Under the pieces are notes generated by a model. That model ran no database searches, had not been told where the DNA came from, and saw only the letters and a list, made by a program, of their open reading frames with translations. From NCBI RefSeq assembly GCF_006715635.1, contig NZ_VFNP01000002.1:2170001-2234000 (forward strand): a DNA stretch of 64,000 bases, given 5' to 3'. Below are positions 17,201 through 26,370 of this stretch, one piece after another (the first letter of the stretch is position 1; the number at the start of each line of letters is the position of its first letter). Made by a program: the position numbers and the translations under genes. Source of the stretch: Streptomyces sp. SLBN-118. GTDB taxonomy: Bacteria; Actinomycetota; Actinomycetes; Streptomycetales; Streptomycetaceae.

Positions 17201-19408
17201 GCTGTGGAAGGCGACGTCGGAGTCGACCCTGCGTACGGTCCAGCCCAGTTCGGCCCACTGCTCGGCGGCTTCGTCGACGGCGGGGATGTCTCCGGCGACG
17301 ACGGTGGACGAGGGGGCGGCGGCGATGGCGGCGCAGAGGGTGTCGGTGGCTCCAATCGTCTCCTGCACCTCGTCGAAGGGCCGGTCGACCATGATCATCG
17401 CGCCTCTGCCCGCCACCTTGCGCAGCAGTCCCGAACGACGGCAGACCAGCCGCGCGCCGTCCTGTTCGGACAGCACTCCGGCGACGACCGCCGCGGCGAT
17501 CTCGCCGACGGAGTGGCCGATCACCGCGCCGGGAGTGACGCCGTAGCGGCGCCACACCTCGGCGAGGCCGATCTGCATGGCGAACAGCATCGACTGGATG
17601 ATGTCGACCGAGCCGAGGTCGCCGCTGGTGAGCACCTCGCGCGGGGTGACGCCCAGTTCCTCGGAGTAGATGGGGCCGAGCCGGTCGATGGCCGCGGCGA
17701 ACACCGGCTCCTGGGCGAGCAGGTCCTGGCCCATGCCCGACCACTGGGCGCCGTGCCCGGAGAACACCCAGACGGGCGAGCGCGGCGGTCCCGACGTCTC
17801 ACCGGTGACGACGGTGGGAAGCGCCTCGCCCTCGGCCAGGGCACCGAGACCGTCGGCCAGTTCGGCCCGGTCCGCCGCGACCACGACGGCGCGGGCGGAC
17901 AGGTGCGCCCTGCGGTGCGCGAGAGTGTGCCCGACATCGGGGAGCGCGTGCGCGTGCAGCGCCTCGCCCAGCCGGGCGGCCTGGGCGGCGAGTCCGGGCG
18001 CCGTCGCCGATGACAGCGGGTAGACGGTGAGCCCGGTGGAGTTCGCCGACTCGGCCTTCTCGGCCTCGTCGGTGACGCCCGCGGTGACCGGGGCCTGTTC
18101 CAGGACCGCGTGCGCGATGGTGCCGCCGTATCCGTAGCTGGCCACTCCCGCGAGCCGCGGCCGGCCGGAGTCGGGCCACGGCGTGGCCTCACTGACCAGG
18201 CTGAGCCCGGACTCGGCCCACGGAATGTCCTTGCGCGGACCGTTCACGGTCAGGGTCGGCGGGATGATCCCGTGCTGCATGGCGAGCGCGGTCTTGATCA
18301 GCCCGGCGATGCCCGCCGCCGCCTCGCAGTGCCCGATGTTGGTCTTCACCGAGCCTATGAGGCACGGCCGTTGTCCGTCGGCACGGGCGCCGACCACCTC
18401 GGCGAGTGCGGCGGCCTCGATCGGGTCGCCCACCTTGGTGCCGGTGCCGTGCGCCTCGACGTAGTCGACGTCGGAGGGCGCGACGCCCGCCGATTCGTAC
18501 GCCTTGCGCAGCAGATGCGCCTGCGCCGAGGAGCTGGGCGCCATGATGCCGTCGGTGCGGCCGTCCTGGTGCACGGCGCTGCCGCGGACCAGGGCGATGA
18601 TCCGGTCGCCGTCGCGCTGCGCGTCGGCGAGCCGCTTGAGTACGACGATGCCGCAGCCCTCGCCGCGGCCGTATCCGTTGGCGGCCTCGTCGAAGGCCTT
18701 GGACCGGCCGTCCGGCGAGATGGCGCCGGCGATGTCGAGCACGGTGGTCAGCCCCGGGCCGGCCATCAGCATGATTCCGCCCGCGAGCGCGACCGGTACC
18801 TCACCGCGCTGGAGGCTGGCGCACGCCTGGTGCAGGGCGACCAGCGAGGACGAGCAGGCGGTGTCCACCGCGACGCTCGGACCGCGCAGATCGAGGGTGT
18901 AGGAGATCCGGTTGGGCACACCGCACAGCGAGGAGCCGATTCCGGTCCAGGCCTCGACTCCGGGAAGGTCCTCGAGGAGACGGCGGCCGTAGTCGTCGGT
19001 GCCCACGCCGACGAACACGCCGGTGTCGCTGCCCGCGAGGCTGGAGGCGGGGATGCCCGCGTGCTCCAGCGCCTCCCACGCCACCTCGAGCGCCATCCGC
19101 TGCTGCGGGTCGAGCTGGCGGGCCTCGGTGGCCGAGATACCGAAGAAGGAGGCGTCGAATCCGCTGATGTCACCCAGAAAGGCGCCGTTGGAGGTCACCC
19201 GCGACAGGACGGCGGCGTTCTCGCGCGACTGGGCGCGCTGCGGGGCCCACCGGTCCTCGGGAATGGGGCCGGACGCGTCGACCGCGCCCATCAGCAACTC
19301 CCACAGCTGTTGTGGCGAGTTGGCGCCACCGGGGAAACGGCAGCCGATGCCGACGATGGCGATCCGGTCTTCGGGGGTCGGCGGCAGGGGGGACAACTCA
19401 CTCACCAT
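14273..19408 (-). CDS. Iterative type I PKS, 6-methylsalicylate-synthase-like: KS-AT-DH/TH-KR-ACP
   Basis: A synthase of about 1711 residues, the size and order of bacterial 6-MSA synthases. KS has Cys near 185 (VDTACSSSLVALH) and EAHGTGTKVGD. AT has GHSVGE with Ser near 632. The dehydratase/thioester-hydrolase region begins with HPVLNTEIVPAAVL near 927, as in ChlB1-type enzymes. KR has TGGLGVLG near 1350 and Tyr near 1501 (GQGAYAAAN). The ACP has Ser near 1654 in AGVDSLLA. There is no thioesterase. The expected product is a methylsalicylic-type aromatic acid from acetyl- and malonyl-CoA (family inference). The nataxazole pathway also pairs a 6-MSAS with benzoxazole enzymes. ATG 19408 is used; GTG 19417 is an alternative. 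It lies just downstream of the aryl ligase gene in one minus-strand unit. Confidence 0.9.
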   Translation of the reverse strand: MVSELSPLPPTPEDRIAIVGIGCRFPGGANSPQQLWELLMGAVDASGPIPEDRWAPQRAQSRENAAVLSRVTSNGAFLGDISGFDASFFGISATEARQLDPQQRMALEVAWEALEHAGIPASSLAGSDTGVFVGVGTDDYGRRLLEDLPGVEAWTGIGSSLCGVPNRISYTLDLRGPSVAVDTACSSSLVALHQACASLQRGEVPVALAGGIMLMAGPGLTTVLDIAGAISPDGRSKAFDEAANGYGRGEGCGIVVLKRLADAQRDGDRIIALVRGSAVHQDGRTDGIMAPSSSAQAHLLRKAYESAGVAPSDVDYVEAHGTGTKVGDPIEAAALAEVVGARADGQRPCLIGSVKTNIGHCEAAAGIAGLIKTALAMQHGIIPPTLTVNGPRKDIPWAESGLSLVSEATPWPDSGRPRLAGVASYGYGGTIAHAVLEQAPVTAGVTDEAEKAESANSTGLTVYPLSSATAPGLAAQAARLGEALHAHALPDVGHTLAHRRAHLSARAVVVAADRAELADGLGALAEGEALPTVVTGETSGPPRSPVWVFSGHGAQWSGMGQDLLAQEPVFAAAIDRLGPIYSEELGVTPREVLTSGDLGSVDIIQSMLFAMQIGLAEVWRRYGVTPGAVIGHSVGEIAAAVVAGVLSEQDGARLVCRRSGLLRKVAGRGAMIMVDRPFDEVQETIGATDTLCAAIAAAPSSTVVAGDIPAVDEAAEQWAELGWTVRRVDSDVAFHSAHMDAISADLAAAVADLRAGTAQVPLYLTALDDPRSTRRQDADYWGLNLRNPVRFQQAVEAAFEDGHRLFLEISAHPVVGHSINETVSGAGDTLVTPSLRRHRPERTTLLTSLAALHCQGVPVDWSVLQPAGNRTDLPTTAWQHARHWVDARGGSQSPVDTLLGSETGVHGSRLRVWQTTLDLRTRPYPRRHPVLNTEIVPAAVLVNTFLTAGRTDVLTDLRLRQPVVVPEQETRELQIVRDDTALTLVSRRLGAPDSAWSTHTMATVGGGAEPEPVRTGESSETLDPGYVIERLAELGVADMGYPWQIEELHRGEGTLTATASADLDRSWAAVLDAALSMASVIFPGPGVLRMPSYVDQVTRTGLPPRRATISVGLDEDHPTTVHVDIRGEADGAESVLTLRGLRYSELEGDLSGEEQSASGRFELDWQPFPVDTASHTALPDRTVLVLGPDDLARALVPACAEHGATVSVDRADLDGADHVLFAPHAIPAADVAVAFAELVGAIAALPGRKPTLWCLTRGVREAASADELSHAPLWGMGRVAASEHPEFWGGVVDLPAGPTEELPAGLLLSLLHLRPAEPVLAVTDGEVRVPRLVPAELAEGGEQFTCRADGTYLITGGLGVLGLVLAEHLARRGARRIVLLGRTAVPPRAQWSDDDPRIAALRRLEAAGVSVTTVAADITDLDATRAALDALQLPPIRGVVHAAGTVHSALMHRLEAGHLRDVMRPKADGAMVLHELFPPGSTDFFVLFSSCGPLLGLPGQGAYAAANAFLDALAAHRRATGHDETVSIAWTSWRGMGMATAASATDAELAARGTADIAPDQALRAFDQTVGRAPSALVTVLSLLRGHTGPRPALLAELARDDASQPAEVPDWVGLTGDELAAYLLDDVRRRVAVVLGVQPAAVGVHRPLTEAGVDSLLATAVRVALERDLGVALPATLLWNYPTVSEIAGFLAGVLGEGAANADEERRTSA

Positions 19409-19531
19409 GGGGGTCACCGCTTACGGGTCGGGCGTCGTCCACAGTGGACGACGACGGGACAAGAAGAAGTCGGCCGGAATCGGCGGGGCGCGCCCGGAGC
19501 TCGGGAACGGCGGGCATCAGCGGGAGGCGGA

Positions 19532-20842
19532 TCATGCGTACATGACCGCCTTGTCCCAGTCCTCGCCCTCGCCGAACAGATAGCGGGCCTTGAGGATGTC
19601 GCGTTGCGCCGTGAGCGCCTCGCGGGGCACGAGCGTGCCCAGCGGCTGCCCGGTGATGCGGTGCGGTACGCCGAGCTCGCGGTCGATCAGTTCAGCCAGC
19701 TCCTTGGCCGCCGTGTCGCGGCTCTCGTCGGGTGCCTCGAACTCCACGCGCAGGACGTCCCGGTGGGCCATGGCCCGCCAGAACATCACCTCGTAGCTGC
19801 CGGGGAGGCTGAACACCAGCTCCTCGAGCCGCTGTTGGGTGACCGTCGACGCGCCGACCGGATAGCCGGTGCCGGAACGCCCGAGCACGCGGACCGTCGG
19901 CAGCAGCCAGCCGCAGGAGCACGCCGCGTGGGACACCTCGACGTCGTCGGCGAGGTTGTAGCGCAGCAGCGGCATGGCCTCGCGGTAGAGCGGGGTCACC
20001 ACCAGCTGGCCGCGGCCGGACGCGGCCAGTTCACCCGTCTCGGGGTCGAAGACCTCGAAGACCGCGCGGTCCGCCCACAGGTGCAGGGCGCCGTTCGGGC
20101 ACTGGCCGGCGATGGTGCCGGTCTCGGTCGAGCCGTACTCCTCGACGATCGGGATGCCGCCCCAGATCTCGCTGAGCCGGCGGCGGCGCACCTCGGTCAG
20201 AGGTTCCGCCGCGGTGAACATGGCCCGCAGTGCGGGGAAGTCCTGGTCCGGGCGGAGCCCGGCGGCCTTGGCCGCGGCGGCGAGCATCATGATCTCGGTC
20301 GGATTGCACCAGGTCAGCGAGACGTCCAGGGCCCGCATGACGCGGATCATCCGGGGCAGCGGGGTGGCGAGCGAACGGGCGTCGCCCGGCACGATCGTGG
20401 CGCCGCGCAGCCGTCCGGCGGCCTGGGCCAGATGCGCGGTGATCACCAGACCGTAGGGGGTGCGCACCAGGAAGGTGTCCGAGGGAGTGATGCCGACCCA
20501 CTTGCGTGCGTAGCGTTCGGCGAGGTCGGCCCAGTCGTCGTCGGTGTAGTACGAGGCGGTGGGATCCCCGGCCGTGCCGCTCGACTCGTGGTAGGTGGCC
20601 AGCTTCTCGCGGTCCACCGCGAGCAGTCCGAAGGGGTACTGGTCGCGCAGATCCTGCTTGGTGGTCAGCTCGATGCCGGCGAAGTCCTCCGAGTCGCGCG
20701 GCACGGCGCGGCCGTCATAGCGGGCGGCGTAGAACGGCGAGCGCATCGCCTGGGCGATCACCCGCGGCAGCTCCGCCCGCTGCAGCTGCGTGAGTTCGGC
20801 GGGACTTGACCAGTCGCCCAGTTCCGGACGCGACCACGACAT
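19532..20842 (-). CDS. PaaK-like AMP-forming aryl-CoA/aryl ligase
   Basis: A 436-residue member of the phenylacetate-CoA ligase branch of adenylating enzymes. It has the P-loop-like ESSGTAGDPTA, the adenylate motif EEYGSTETGT and a zinc-type Cys pair in the HAACSCGW region. Enzymes of this type activate aromatic acids as CoA or carrier thioesters. The start follows a strong GAGGAG site. It is the first gene of the minus-strand unit with the 6-MSAS-like PKS, so 6-methylsalicylate or 3-hydroxyanthranilate is a likely substrate; which one is inference. Its promoter region is shared with the benzoxazole operon. Confidence 0.88.
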   Translation of the reverse strand: MSWSRPELGDWSSPAELTQLQRAELPRVIAQAMRSPFYAARYDGRAVPRDSEDFAGIELTTKQDLRDQYPFGLLAVDREKLATYHESSGTAGDPTASYYTDDDWADLAERYARKWVGITPSDTFLVRTPYGLVITAHLAQAAGRLRGATIVPGDARSLATPLPRMIRVMRALDVSLTWCNPTEIMMLAAAAKAAGLRPDQDFPALRAMFTAAEPLTEVRRRRLSEIWGGIPIVEEYGSTETGTIAGQCPNGALHLWADRAVFEVFDPETGELAASGRGQLVVTPLYREAMPLLRYNLADDVEVSHAACSCGWLLPTVRVLGRSGTGYPVGASTVTQQRLEELVFSLPGSYEVMFWRAMAHRDVLRVEFEAPDESRDTAAKELAELIDRELGVPHRITGQPLGTLVPREALTAQRDILKARYLFGEGEDWDKAVMYA

Positions 20843-20930
20843 CGGATCTCCTCGTCTGTGCCGGGGGCCGCGAGCGGACGGCACGCGGCGGATACCCGCC
20901 CAGCACACACCGCGGTCCGGGCCCGGGCCC

Positions 20931-20945
20931 GAGTAGTCGCTACTC
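20931..20945. promoter_or_regulatory. GAGTA-N5-TACTC palindrome, site A
   Basis: GAGTAGTCGCTACTC lies 88 nt upstream of the aryl ligase start. It is one of four copies of TGAGTA-N5-TACTCA in the window and is best read as an activator or repressor site for the ligase/6-MSAS unit. Confidence 0.65.
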
Positions 20946-21017
20946 AAATCAGCCAACGGGGGACCGGACCGGCAGGGGCCGGATCACCTGCGCAGGGGAC
21001 CCTAAGTCGACCCCTTT

Positions 21018-21034
21018 CTTAGACGCCGTCTAAG
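21018..21034. promoter_or_regulatory. TTAGAC-type palindromic operator, copy 2 (perfect)
   Basis: CTTAGACGCCGTCTAAG is a perfect 17-bp palindrome apart from its central base. It lies in the middle of the divergent promoter between the ligase/PKS unit and the benzoxazole operon, close to site B of the second motif. This is the best copy of the three. Confidence 0.8.
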
Positions 21035-21043
21035 AGCGGACGT

Positions 21044-21060
21044 TGAGTACCGCCTACTCA
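21044..21060. promoter_or_regulatory. TGAGTA-N5-TACTCA palindrome, site B
   Basis: TGAGTACCGCCTACTCA ends 67 nt before the KSIII start codon. The same 67-nt spacing separates site D from the oxidase start at 57 kb, suggesting a fixed promoter architecture. Confidence 0.7.
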
Positions 21061-21127
21061 TGAGGCCCGTCAGCCCCCGTGTTGTGCTTGCCGCGAAACG
21101 CATCCACCCCACGAAGGAGTCGGCGCG

Positions 21128-22165
21128 ATGAGGACCGAGAACCTGTACCTCGCCGGGATCGGCAGCCATCTGCCGCCCCTGTACCCGGCCGAGCGCGCGG
21201 TCGAGGAAGGCCTGTACGCCGAGGAGAGCAGGCAGGCCTCCGGCATGCGTTCAGCGGCCGTCAGCGAGTCGACACCCGCGCCCGACATGGCGATCGACGC
21301 GGCAAGGGCTGCACTGTCCGCATCCGGCCACGGGCCCGAGGACATCGGCATCCTGCTGCACAGCTACACCCACCACCAGGGTCCCGACGGCTGGTCGGCC
21401 GTGCACTACATCCTCAACAACACCGTGGACCGCCCGATCCCCGCCGTGGAGATCAAGCAGGGCTGCCTCGGCATGCTCGCCTCCGTCGAGGTGGCGGCCA
21501 ACCGGCTGATCGCCAACCCCACCCACGACGCCGCCCTGATCACCACGGGCGACAACTACTCAACTCCGGGTGTGGAGCGCTGGCGTGCCTCCGGTCTCTT
21601 TGTGCTCGCCGACGCCGGCTCCGCCGTGGTGCTCTCGCGGCGCAGCGGCTTCGCCGAGCTGCTCGCGGTCGGTTCGCTGTCCGACTCCTCGATGGAGATC
21701 CTCCACCGGGCGGGCGAGGAGCTCTTCCCGCCGGGTGTCACCAGGGGCCGCGGCCTGAACTTCGGCGAGCGGGCCGAGAAGGTCCGTGAGCAGTGGGCGG
21801 CGGGCCAGGCCCCGCCGATCAAGAACTTCGGCGACAAGGTCGCCGAGATCGCCGAGCGCACGCTCAAGGAGGCGGACCTGACCTTCGATCAGGTCGCCAA
21901 GGTCTGCCACGTCGGCTTCGGCCGGCCCGCGCTGGAGGCCATGTTCCTGCTGCCCCTGGACGTCGACGAGGACAAGGCCCTGTGGGAGTACGTCAACACC
22001 ATCGGGCACACGGGCGCGGCCGACCTGTTCCTGGGCCTTGAGCACGTCTGGCGCACCGGCCAGGTCGGGCCCGGCGACCACGTCCTGCTGATCGGCGCGA
22101 GCACCGGCATGGAGGCGGGCGCCGCCGTCGTACGCATCACCGAATCCGCACCCGAAGCCGAGTAG
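21128..22165 (+). CDS. KSIII-like acyltransferase of benzoxazole assembly (NatS/BomK type)
   Basis: A 345-residue thiolase-fold protein of the FabH-like group. The nucleophile Cys is in [10 protein letters not shown] and a His/Asn pair is visible in HVGFG and NTIGHTG. In nataxazole and A33853 biosynthesis such a protein joins the activated 3-hydroxyanthranilate to its acceptor before ring closure (established for those systems; applied here from gene order). AAGGAG precedes the ATG by 8 nt. It is the first gene of a 13-gene operon, and the ligase, carrier and amidohydrolase genes follow immediately. Confidence 0.85.
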   Translation: MRTENLYLAGIGSHLPPLYPAERAVEEGLYAEESRQASGMRSAAVSESTPAPDMAIDAARAALSASGHGPEDIGILLHSYTHHQGPDGWSAVHYILNNTVDRPIPAVEIKQGCLGMLASVEVAANRLIANPTHDAALITTGDNYSTPGVERWRASGLFVLADAGSAVVLSRRSGFAELLAVGSLSDSSMEILHRAGEELFPPGVTRGRGLNFGERAEKVREQWAAGQAPPIKNFGDKVAEIAERTLKEADLTFDQVAKVCHVGFGRPALEAMFLLPLDVDEDKALWEYVNTIGHTGAADLFLGLEHVWRTGQVGPGDHVLLIGASTGMEAGAAVVRITESAPEAE

Positions 22166-22174
22166 GAGCTCCTG

Positions 22175-23794
22175 ATGCTTGCCGGATGCACTCCATGGCC
22201 GTCCGATGTCGCGCAGCGCTACCGCGAGCAGGGCATCTGGCGCGGTGAGACGCTCGGCGCGCTGCTGCGAAGCGCCGCGCGCCGCTACGGCTCCGCCACC
22301 GCGCTGGTCCACGGCGGCCGCCGGATCAGCTATGTCGAACTCGACCAGTGGGCCGACCGGCTGGCCGCCGGGTTCGCCGCGCAGGGCGTGCGCGAGAACG
22401 ACCGGCTCGTGGTGCAGCTGCCCAACGTCCCGGAGTTCGTGGCGATCGCCTTCGCCCTGATGCGTATCGGCGCGAAGCTGGTCTTCTCGCTGCCCGCGCA
22501 CCGCTCGACCGAGATCTCCCACCTCGTCGAGCTGAGCGGGGCCACCGGGTACGTACTGCCCGAGACGCACCGCGGGTTCGACCACCGCGAGATGGCACTG
22601 GAGATCCAGGCCTCGGCCCCCGAGCTGCGCACGCTGTTCGTGCTGGGTGACAAGAGCGAGGGCTTCGTCTCGGTGTCGGAGCTGGAGCTCGCCTCCGCCG
22701 AGTCCCGTCCGCTGCCGGAGCCCGATGCGGCCGATGTGGCGTTCTTCCTGCTCTCGGGCGGAACCACCGCGCTGCCCAAGCTGATCCCGCGCACCCACGA
22801 CGACTACGTCTACCAGTCCCGGCGCGCGGCCCAGGTGTGCGAGCTGACCAGCAGCGACACCTATCTCGCCGTGCTGCCGGTCGAGTTCAACTTCGCGTAC
22901 GGCTGCCCCGGGGTGATCGGCACCTTCCAGACCGGCGGAACCGTGGTCCTGGCCGACACCCCCAATCCCCTCGACTGCTTCCCGCTGATCGAGCAGCACG
23001 GCGTCACCGTCACCTCGATGGTGCCCTCGATCATGCAGCTGTGGCTGGAGGCCGCCGAGTGGAGCGAGGACGATCTGAGCAGCCTGAGGCTGGTGCAGGT
23101 CGGCGGGGCACGGATGACGCGCGAGTTCACCGAGCGCATCGCGCCGACGCTGGGCTGCTCGCTCCAGCAGGTGTTCGGCATGGCCGAGGGTCTGCTGACC
23201 TTCAGCAGGCCCGACGACCCGGCCGAGTCGGTGCTCACCACCCAGGGCAAGCCGATCTCGGACGCCGACGAGCTGCGCATCGTCGACGAGGACGGCAACG
23301 TACTGCCCACCGGATCCATCGGCGAGCTGATCACCCGCGGCCCGTACACCCTGCGGGGCTACTACGGGGTGCCCGAGTACAACAAGCGCGCCTTCACCGA
23401 GGACGGTTTCTACCGCACCGGTGACCTCGCCCGGCTCACCGAGGACGGTGACCTGGTGATCGAGGGCCGCATCAAGGACATGATCATCCGCGGCGGAGAC
23501 AAGATCTCCGCGGGCGAGGTCGAGGACCATCTGCTGGCGCTGCCGTCGATCAATCAGGCGGCCGTGATCGGCGTGCCCGACGAGTTCCTCGGCGAGCGGA
23601 TCTGCGCGTATCTCGTCACGGACGGCGAGCAGATGGCGCTGGCCGAGCTCAAGAAGGCCATTCACTCCCACGGCGTCGCGGACTACAAGCTGCCCGACGT
23701 GGTGCGTTATGTGCCCGAGCTCCCGCTCACGCCGCTGGGCAAAGTCGACAAGAAGGCGCTGGCCGTCATAGCCGCGTCCGAGCAGGAAGGCTGA
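22175..23794 (+). CDS. Aryl-AMP ligase (3-hydroxyanthranilate-activating, NatL2/BomJ type)
   Basis: A 539-residue adenylating enzyme resembling 2,3-dihydroxybenzoate-AMP ligases (EntE/DhbE). Visible motifs are SGGTTALPKLIPRTH (P-loop), FGMAEGLL, and YRTGDLA with the C-terminal Lys in PLGKVDKKAL. It is expected to adenylate 3-hydroxyanthranilate and load it on the carrier protein encoded 1 nt downstream. Substrate choice is inferred from the neighbouring genes that make this acid. Confidence 0.88.
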   Translation: MLAGCTPWPSDVAQRYREQGIWRGETLGALLRSAARRYGSATALVHGGRRISYVELDQWADRLAAGFAAQGVRENDRLVVQLPNVPEFVAIAFALMRIGAKLVFSLPAHRSTEISHLVELSGATGYVLPETHRGFDHREMALEIQASAPELRTLFVLGDKSEGFVSVSELELASAESRPLPEPDAADVAFFLLSGGTTALPKLIPRTHDDYVYQSRRAAQVCELTSSDTYLAVLPVEFNFAYGCPGVIGTFQTGGTVVLADTPNPLDCFPLIEQHGVTVTSMVPSIMQLWLEAAEWSEDDLSSLRLVQVGGARMTREFTERIAPTLGCSLQQVFGMAEGLLTFSRPDDPAESVLTTQGKPISDADELRIVDEDGNVLPTGSIGELITRGPYTLRGYYGVPEYNKRAFTEDGFYRTGDLARLTEDGDLVIEGRIKDMIIRGGDKISAGEVEDHLLALPSINQAAVIGVPDEFLGERICAYLVTDGEQMALAELKKAIHSHGVADYKLPDVVRYVPELPLTPLGKVDKKALAVIAASEQEG

Positions 23795-23795
23795 C

Positions 23796-24062
23796 GTGGA
23801 CATCACTCCGACCCCTACTGAGCTCGATCTGCGCGCAACGGTCGCGCCGCTGCTGGGCCTTGAGCCCGAGGCGATCGAGCCGGACGCCAACCTGGTGGTT
23901 CTCGGCCTGAGTTCGCTGGAGATCATGCGGCTGGTCAGCCGCTGGCGCAAGAACAAGATCCCGGTCCAGTTCGACGAGCTGGTGGCCGCTCCCACGCTGA
24001 ACGGCTGGCTCGCGCACTTCGCCTCCATCGCGTCCGCGTCGACCGAGCCCGGGGTGGCCTGA
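23796..24062 (+). CDS. Aryl carrier protein with SSL instead of DSL motif
   Basis: An 88-residue carrier protein. The site motif reads LGLSSLEIMRL, so the usual Asp before the modified Ser is itself Ser. The rest, including EIMRLVSRWR, resembles aryl carrier domains of the EntB/DhbB type. GTG start 1 nt after the ligase stop; the stop TGA overlaps the amidohydrolase ATG by one base. Probably holds 3-hydroxyanthranilate for the KSIII-like enzyme. Confidence 0.87.
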   Translation: MDITPTPTELDLRATVAPLLGLEPEAIEPDANLVVLGLSSLEIMRLVSRWRKNKIPVQFDELVAAPTLNGWLAHFASIASASTEPGVA

Positions 24063-25570
24063 TGAACGTCCAGCTGATCACCGGCGGCACCGTCTACACG
24101 GCGGACGCCGAGGAGAGCGTCCATGCCGGCGGCGCGGTGCTGATCGTGGACGGCACGATCGCCGCGGTCGGCAGCGCGCCCGAGGTCGAGGAGTCGGCCG
24201 CCGCCCTCGACCCGGCGCAGAAGGCCGCGATGAAGCGGACCGACGCGGGCCGCATGATGGTGCTGCCCGGCTTCGTCAACGCGCACTGGCACGAGATGTT
24301 CGCCATGCGCTTCCCGATGCGCGGCGCCCTGCGGCCGGTCTCCGACCGCGATGACCAGGTCGCGTTCATGGGCGGCGGCGGCGACATGCACCAGATCTCC
24401 GCCACCTTCGACCGCTTCGACGACCTCATCGACGGCATGACCCCGGACGAGGCACAGGCCATCGCCGAGTACTCGATGTGGACCCAGCTGCGCGGCGGGG
24501 TGACCACGCTCGGCGACATGGGCTCGCTCAACCGCCCGCAGTCGATGGTCGCCGCGGCGCAGCGCCTGGGCATCCGGTTCTCGGCGAGCACCTGGGCGAG
24601 CGACGCGATCTGCCCGCCCGACCAGGACACGTTCGTACGGACCAGGGACGCCGACGGCGTTCTCGCGAACTTCGAGTCGCTGCTCCAGCTGGTCAACAAG
24701 GACACTTCGGGGCGCATCAGGTGCCGTCCGAGCATCGCCTACGTCACGAACATGACCGACGAGCTGGCGCGCGGCATGGCCGACCTGGTCGCCGCGCACG
24801 ACCTCGGGTTCGCGACGCACGTCGGCGCGCTGCGCAACGAGGTCGAGCTGATGCGCGCCTACTACGGCGAGACGGGTGTGCGCCGGCTGGCCGAACTCGG
24901 TCTCGTGGACGAGCGGTTGATGGCCGGGCACTGCGCGTTCCTCGACGAGCAGGAGCAGAAGCTCCTGCTGGCGGCCCGGGCCCACATCAGCCACTCCCCC
25001 GGCAAGTACGGGCCCTCCGGCGAGTCGTCGCTGACCGAGACCGGCGTCGTCCCGGCGCTGCGCAGGGCGGGCCTTGATGTGTCGCTGTCGACGGACGGCT
25101 CGTCGATGCCGAGCGCGGGGATCGCCGAGACGATGCGCGCCGCCTGGCAGATGTACAACGAGATGAGCGCCGACCAGACCGAGGTGCTGCCCAGCGATGC
25201 GCTGGCGATGGGCACCCGGATCGCGGCGAAGGGGCTGCGCTGGGACGACGCGGTGGGCAGCCTGGAGGTCGGCAAGCAGGCCGACCTGGTGCTCGTACGG
25301 GCGGACGACTGGCGCTATCTGCTCAACCCCCGGCCCCTGGAGAGCTTCCTGTGGCTGGCCGGTTCGGCCGATGTGGACACCGTGATCGTCGGCGGCCGGA
25401 CGCTGCTGTCCGGCGGCAAGGGCGTCGAGGTCGACGAGGCGGGTCTGCAGGAGCGTTACCTCGAAGCGCTCGGCGCGTTCACGACGCGCACGCTGCGGGT
25501 GCCGTCGGAGGTGGTCGGGCGGGTGCTGGGCCCTGTCCGTTCGGCCGGACAGGGCCAGGTGACACGGTGA
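24062..25570 (+). CDS. Metal-dependent amidohydrolase, benzoxazole-forming type (NatAM/BomN-like)
   Basis: A 502-residue member of the amidohydrolase superfamily (ATZ/TRZ-like). Metal ligands are visible as HxH in VNAHWHEM, a His in FATHVGA, a His in AGHCAF and Asp in LSTDGSS. In nataxazole and A33853 pathways this family does not hydrolyse a substrate but closes the oxazole ring from the 3-hydroxyanthranilate ester or amide. The same role is inferred here because the KSIII, ligase and carrier genes lie directly upstream in the same order of function. It overlaps its neighbours on both sides. Confidence 0.88.
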   Translation: MNVQLITGGTVYTADAEESVHAGGAVLIVDGTIAAVGSAPEVEESAAALDPAQKAAMKRTDAGRMMVLPGFVNAHWHEMFAMRFPMRGALRPVSDRDDQVAFMGGGGDMHQISATFDRFDDLIDGMTPDEAQAIAEYSMWTQLRGGVTTLGDMGSLNRPQSMVAAAQRLGIRFSASTWASDAICPPDQDTFVRTRDADGVLANFESLLQLVNKDTSGRIRCRPSIAYVTNMTDELARGMADLVAAHDLGFATHVGALRNEVELMRAYYGETGVRRLAELGLVDERLMAGHCAFLDEQEQKLLLAARAHISHSPGKYGPSGESSLTETGVVPALRRAGLDVSLSTDGSSMPSAGIAETMRAAWQMYNEMSADQTEVLPSDALAMGTRIAAKGLRWDDAVGSLEVGKQADLVLVRADDWRYLLNPRPLESFLWLAGSADVDTVIVGGRTLLSGGKGVEVDEAGLQERYLEALGAFTTRTLRVPSEVVGRVLGPVRSAGQGQVTR

Positions 25571-26343
25571 CCGGCGGGCTGTCCGGAGTCGCCGTCGTCA
25601 CGGGGGCGGCCGGCGGGATCGGTGCCGAGATCGCCAGGTCCCTGGTGGCCGCGGAGACGCCGGTCGCGCTGCTCGACCGCGACGTTCTCGCCCTGTGGGA
25701 GCTGGCGGCCGAGCTGGACTCGACCGGAGTGCGCGTCCTCGCGGTGGCCACCGATGTCACGGACAGCGGAGACGTGGACAGCGCGGTGGCCAAGGTCGAG
25801 GTCGAACTCGGCCCGATCGAGTACCTCGTCAATGCCGCCGGGGTGCTGCGCAGCGGCCAGGCCGCCCAGCTGACCGACGAGGAGTGGGACACCACCTTCG
25901 CCGTCAACGCGGGCGGGGTCTTCCACATGAGCCGCGCGGTGGCCCGGGTAATGGTGCCGCGCGGCAGCGGCGCGATCGTCACGGTCGCGTCGAATGCCGC
26001 GGCCACCCCGCGGATGTCGATGTCCGCGTACGCGGCGTCCAAGGCGGCGTCGGCGATGTTCACCAAATGTCTCGGCCTGGAACTGGCCGCGCACGGCATC
26101 CGCTGCAATGTCGTCGCCCCGGGCTCGACCAGGACGCCGATGCTGACCGCACTCCAGGGCGACGCGGCCGAGCGCGCCTCGATCGAGGGTGTGCCCGACG
26201 CCTACCGGGTCGGCATCCCATTGCGGCGTATCGCCGAGCCGTCGCACATCGCCGACGCCGTGCTGTTCCTGCTCTCGGAGCGGGCGTCCCACATCACCAT
26301 GCACGACCTGACCGTGGACGGCGGCGCCGCGCTCGGAGCCTGA
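25567..26343 (+). CDS. SDR dehydrogenase, probably 2,3-dihydro-3-hydroxyanthranilate to 3-hydroxyanthranilate
   Basis: A 258-residue classical short-chain dehydrogenase with the NAD motif TGAAGGIG near residue 12, a catalytic Ser in TVASNAA and YAASK. It resembles EntA/DhbA dihydrodiol dehydrogenases. With the PhzD-like and PhzE-like genes downstream, the expected reaction is aromatisation of DHHA to 3-hydroxyanthranilate. The GTG start overlaps the preceding stop by 4 nt. Confidence 0.87.
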   Translation: MTGGLSGVAVVTGAAGGIGAEIARSLVAAETPVALLDRDVLALWELAAELDSTGVRVLAVATDVTDSGDVDSAVAKVEVELGPIEYLVNAAGVLRSGQAAQLTDEEWDTTFAVNAGGVFHMSRAVARVMVPRGSGAIVTVASNAAATPRMSMSAYAASKAASAMFTKCLGLELAAHGIRCNVVAPGSTRTPMLTALQGDAAERASIEGVPDAYRVGIPLRRIAEPSHIADAVLFLLSERASHITMHDLTVDGGAALGA

Positions 26344-26370
26344 CCGACCGACGAGAAGAGGACACGACCA

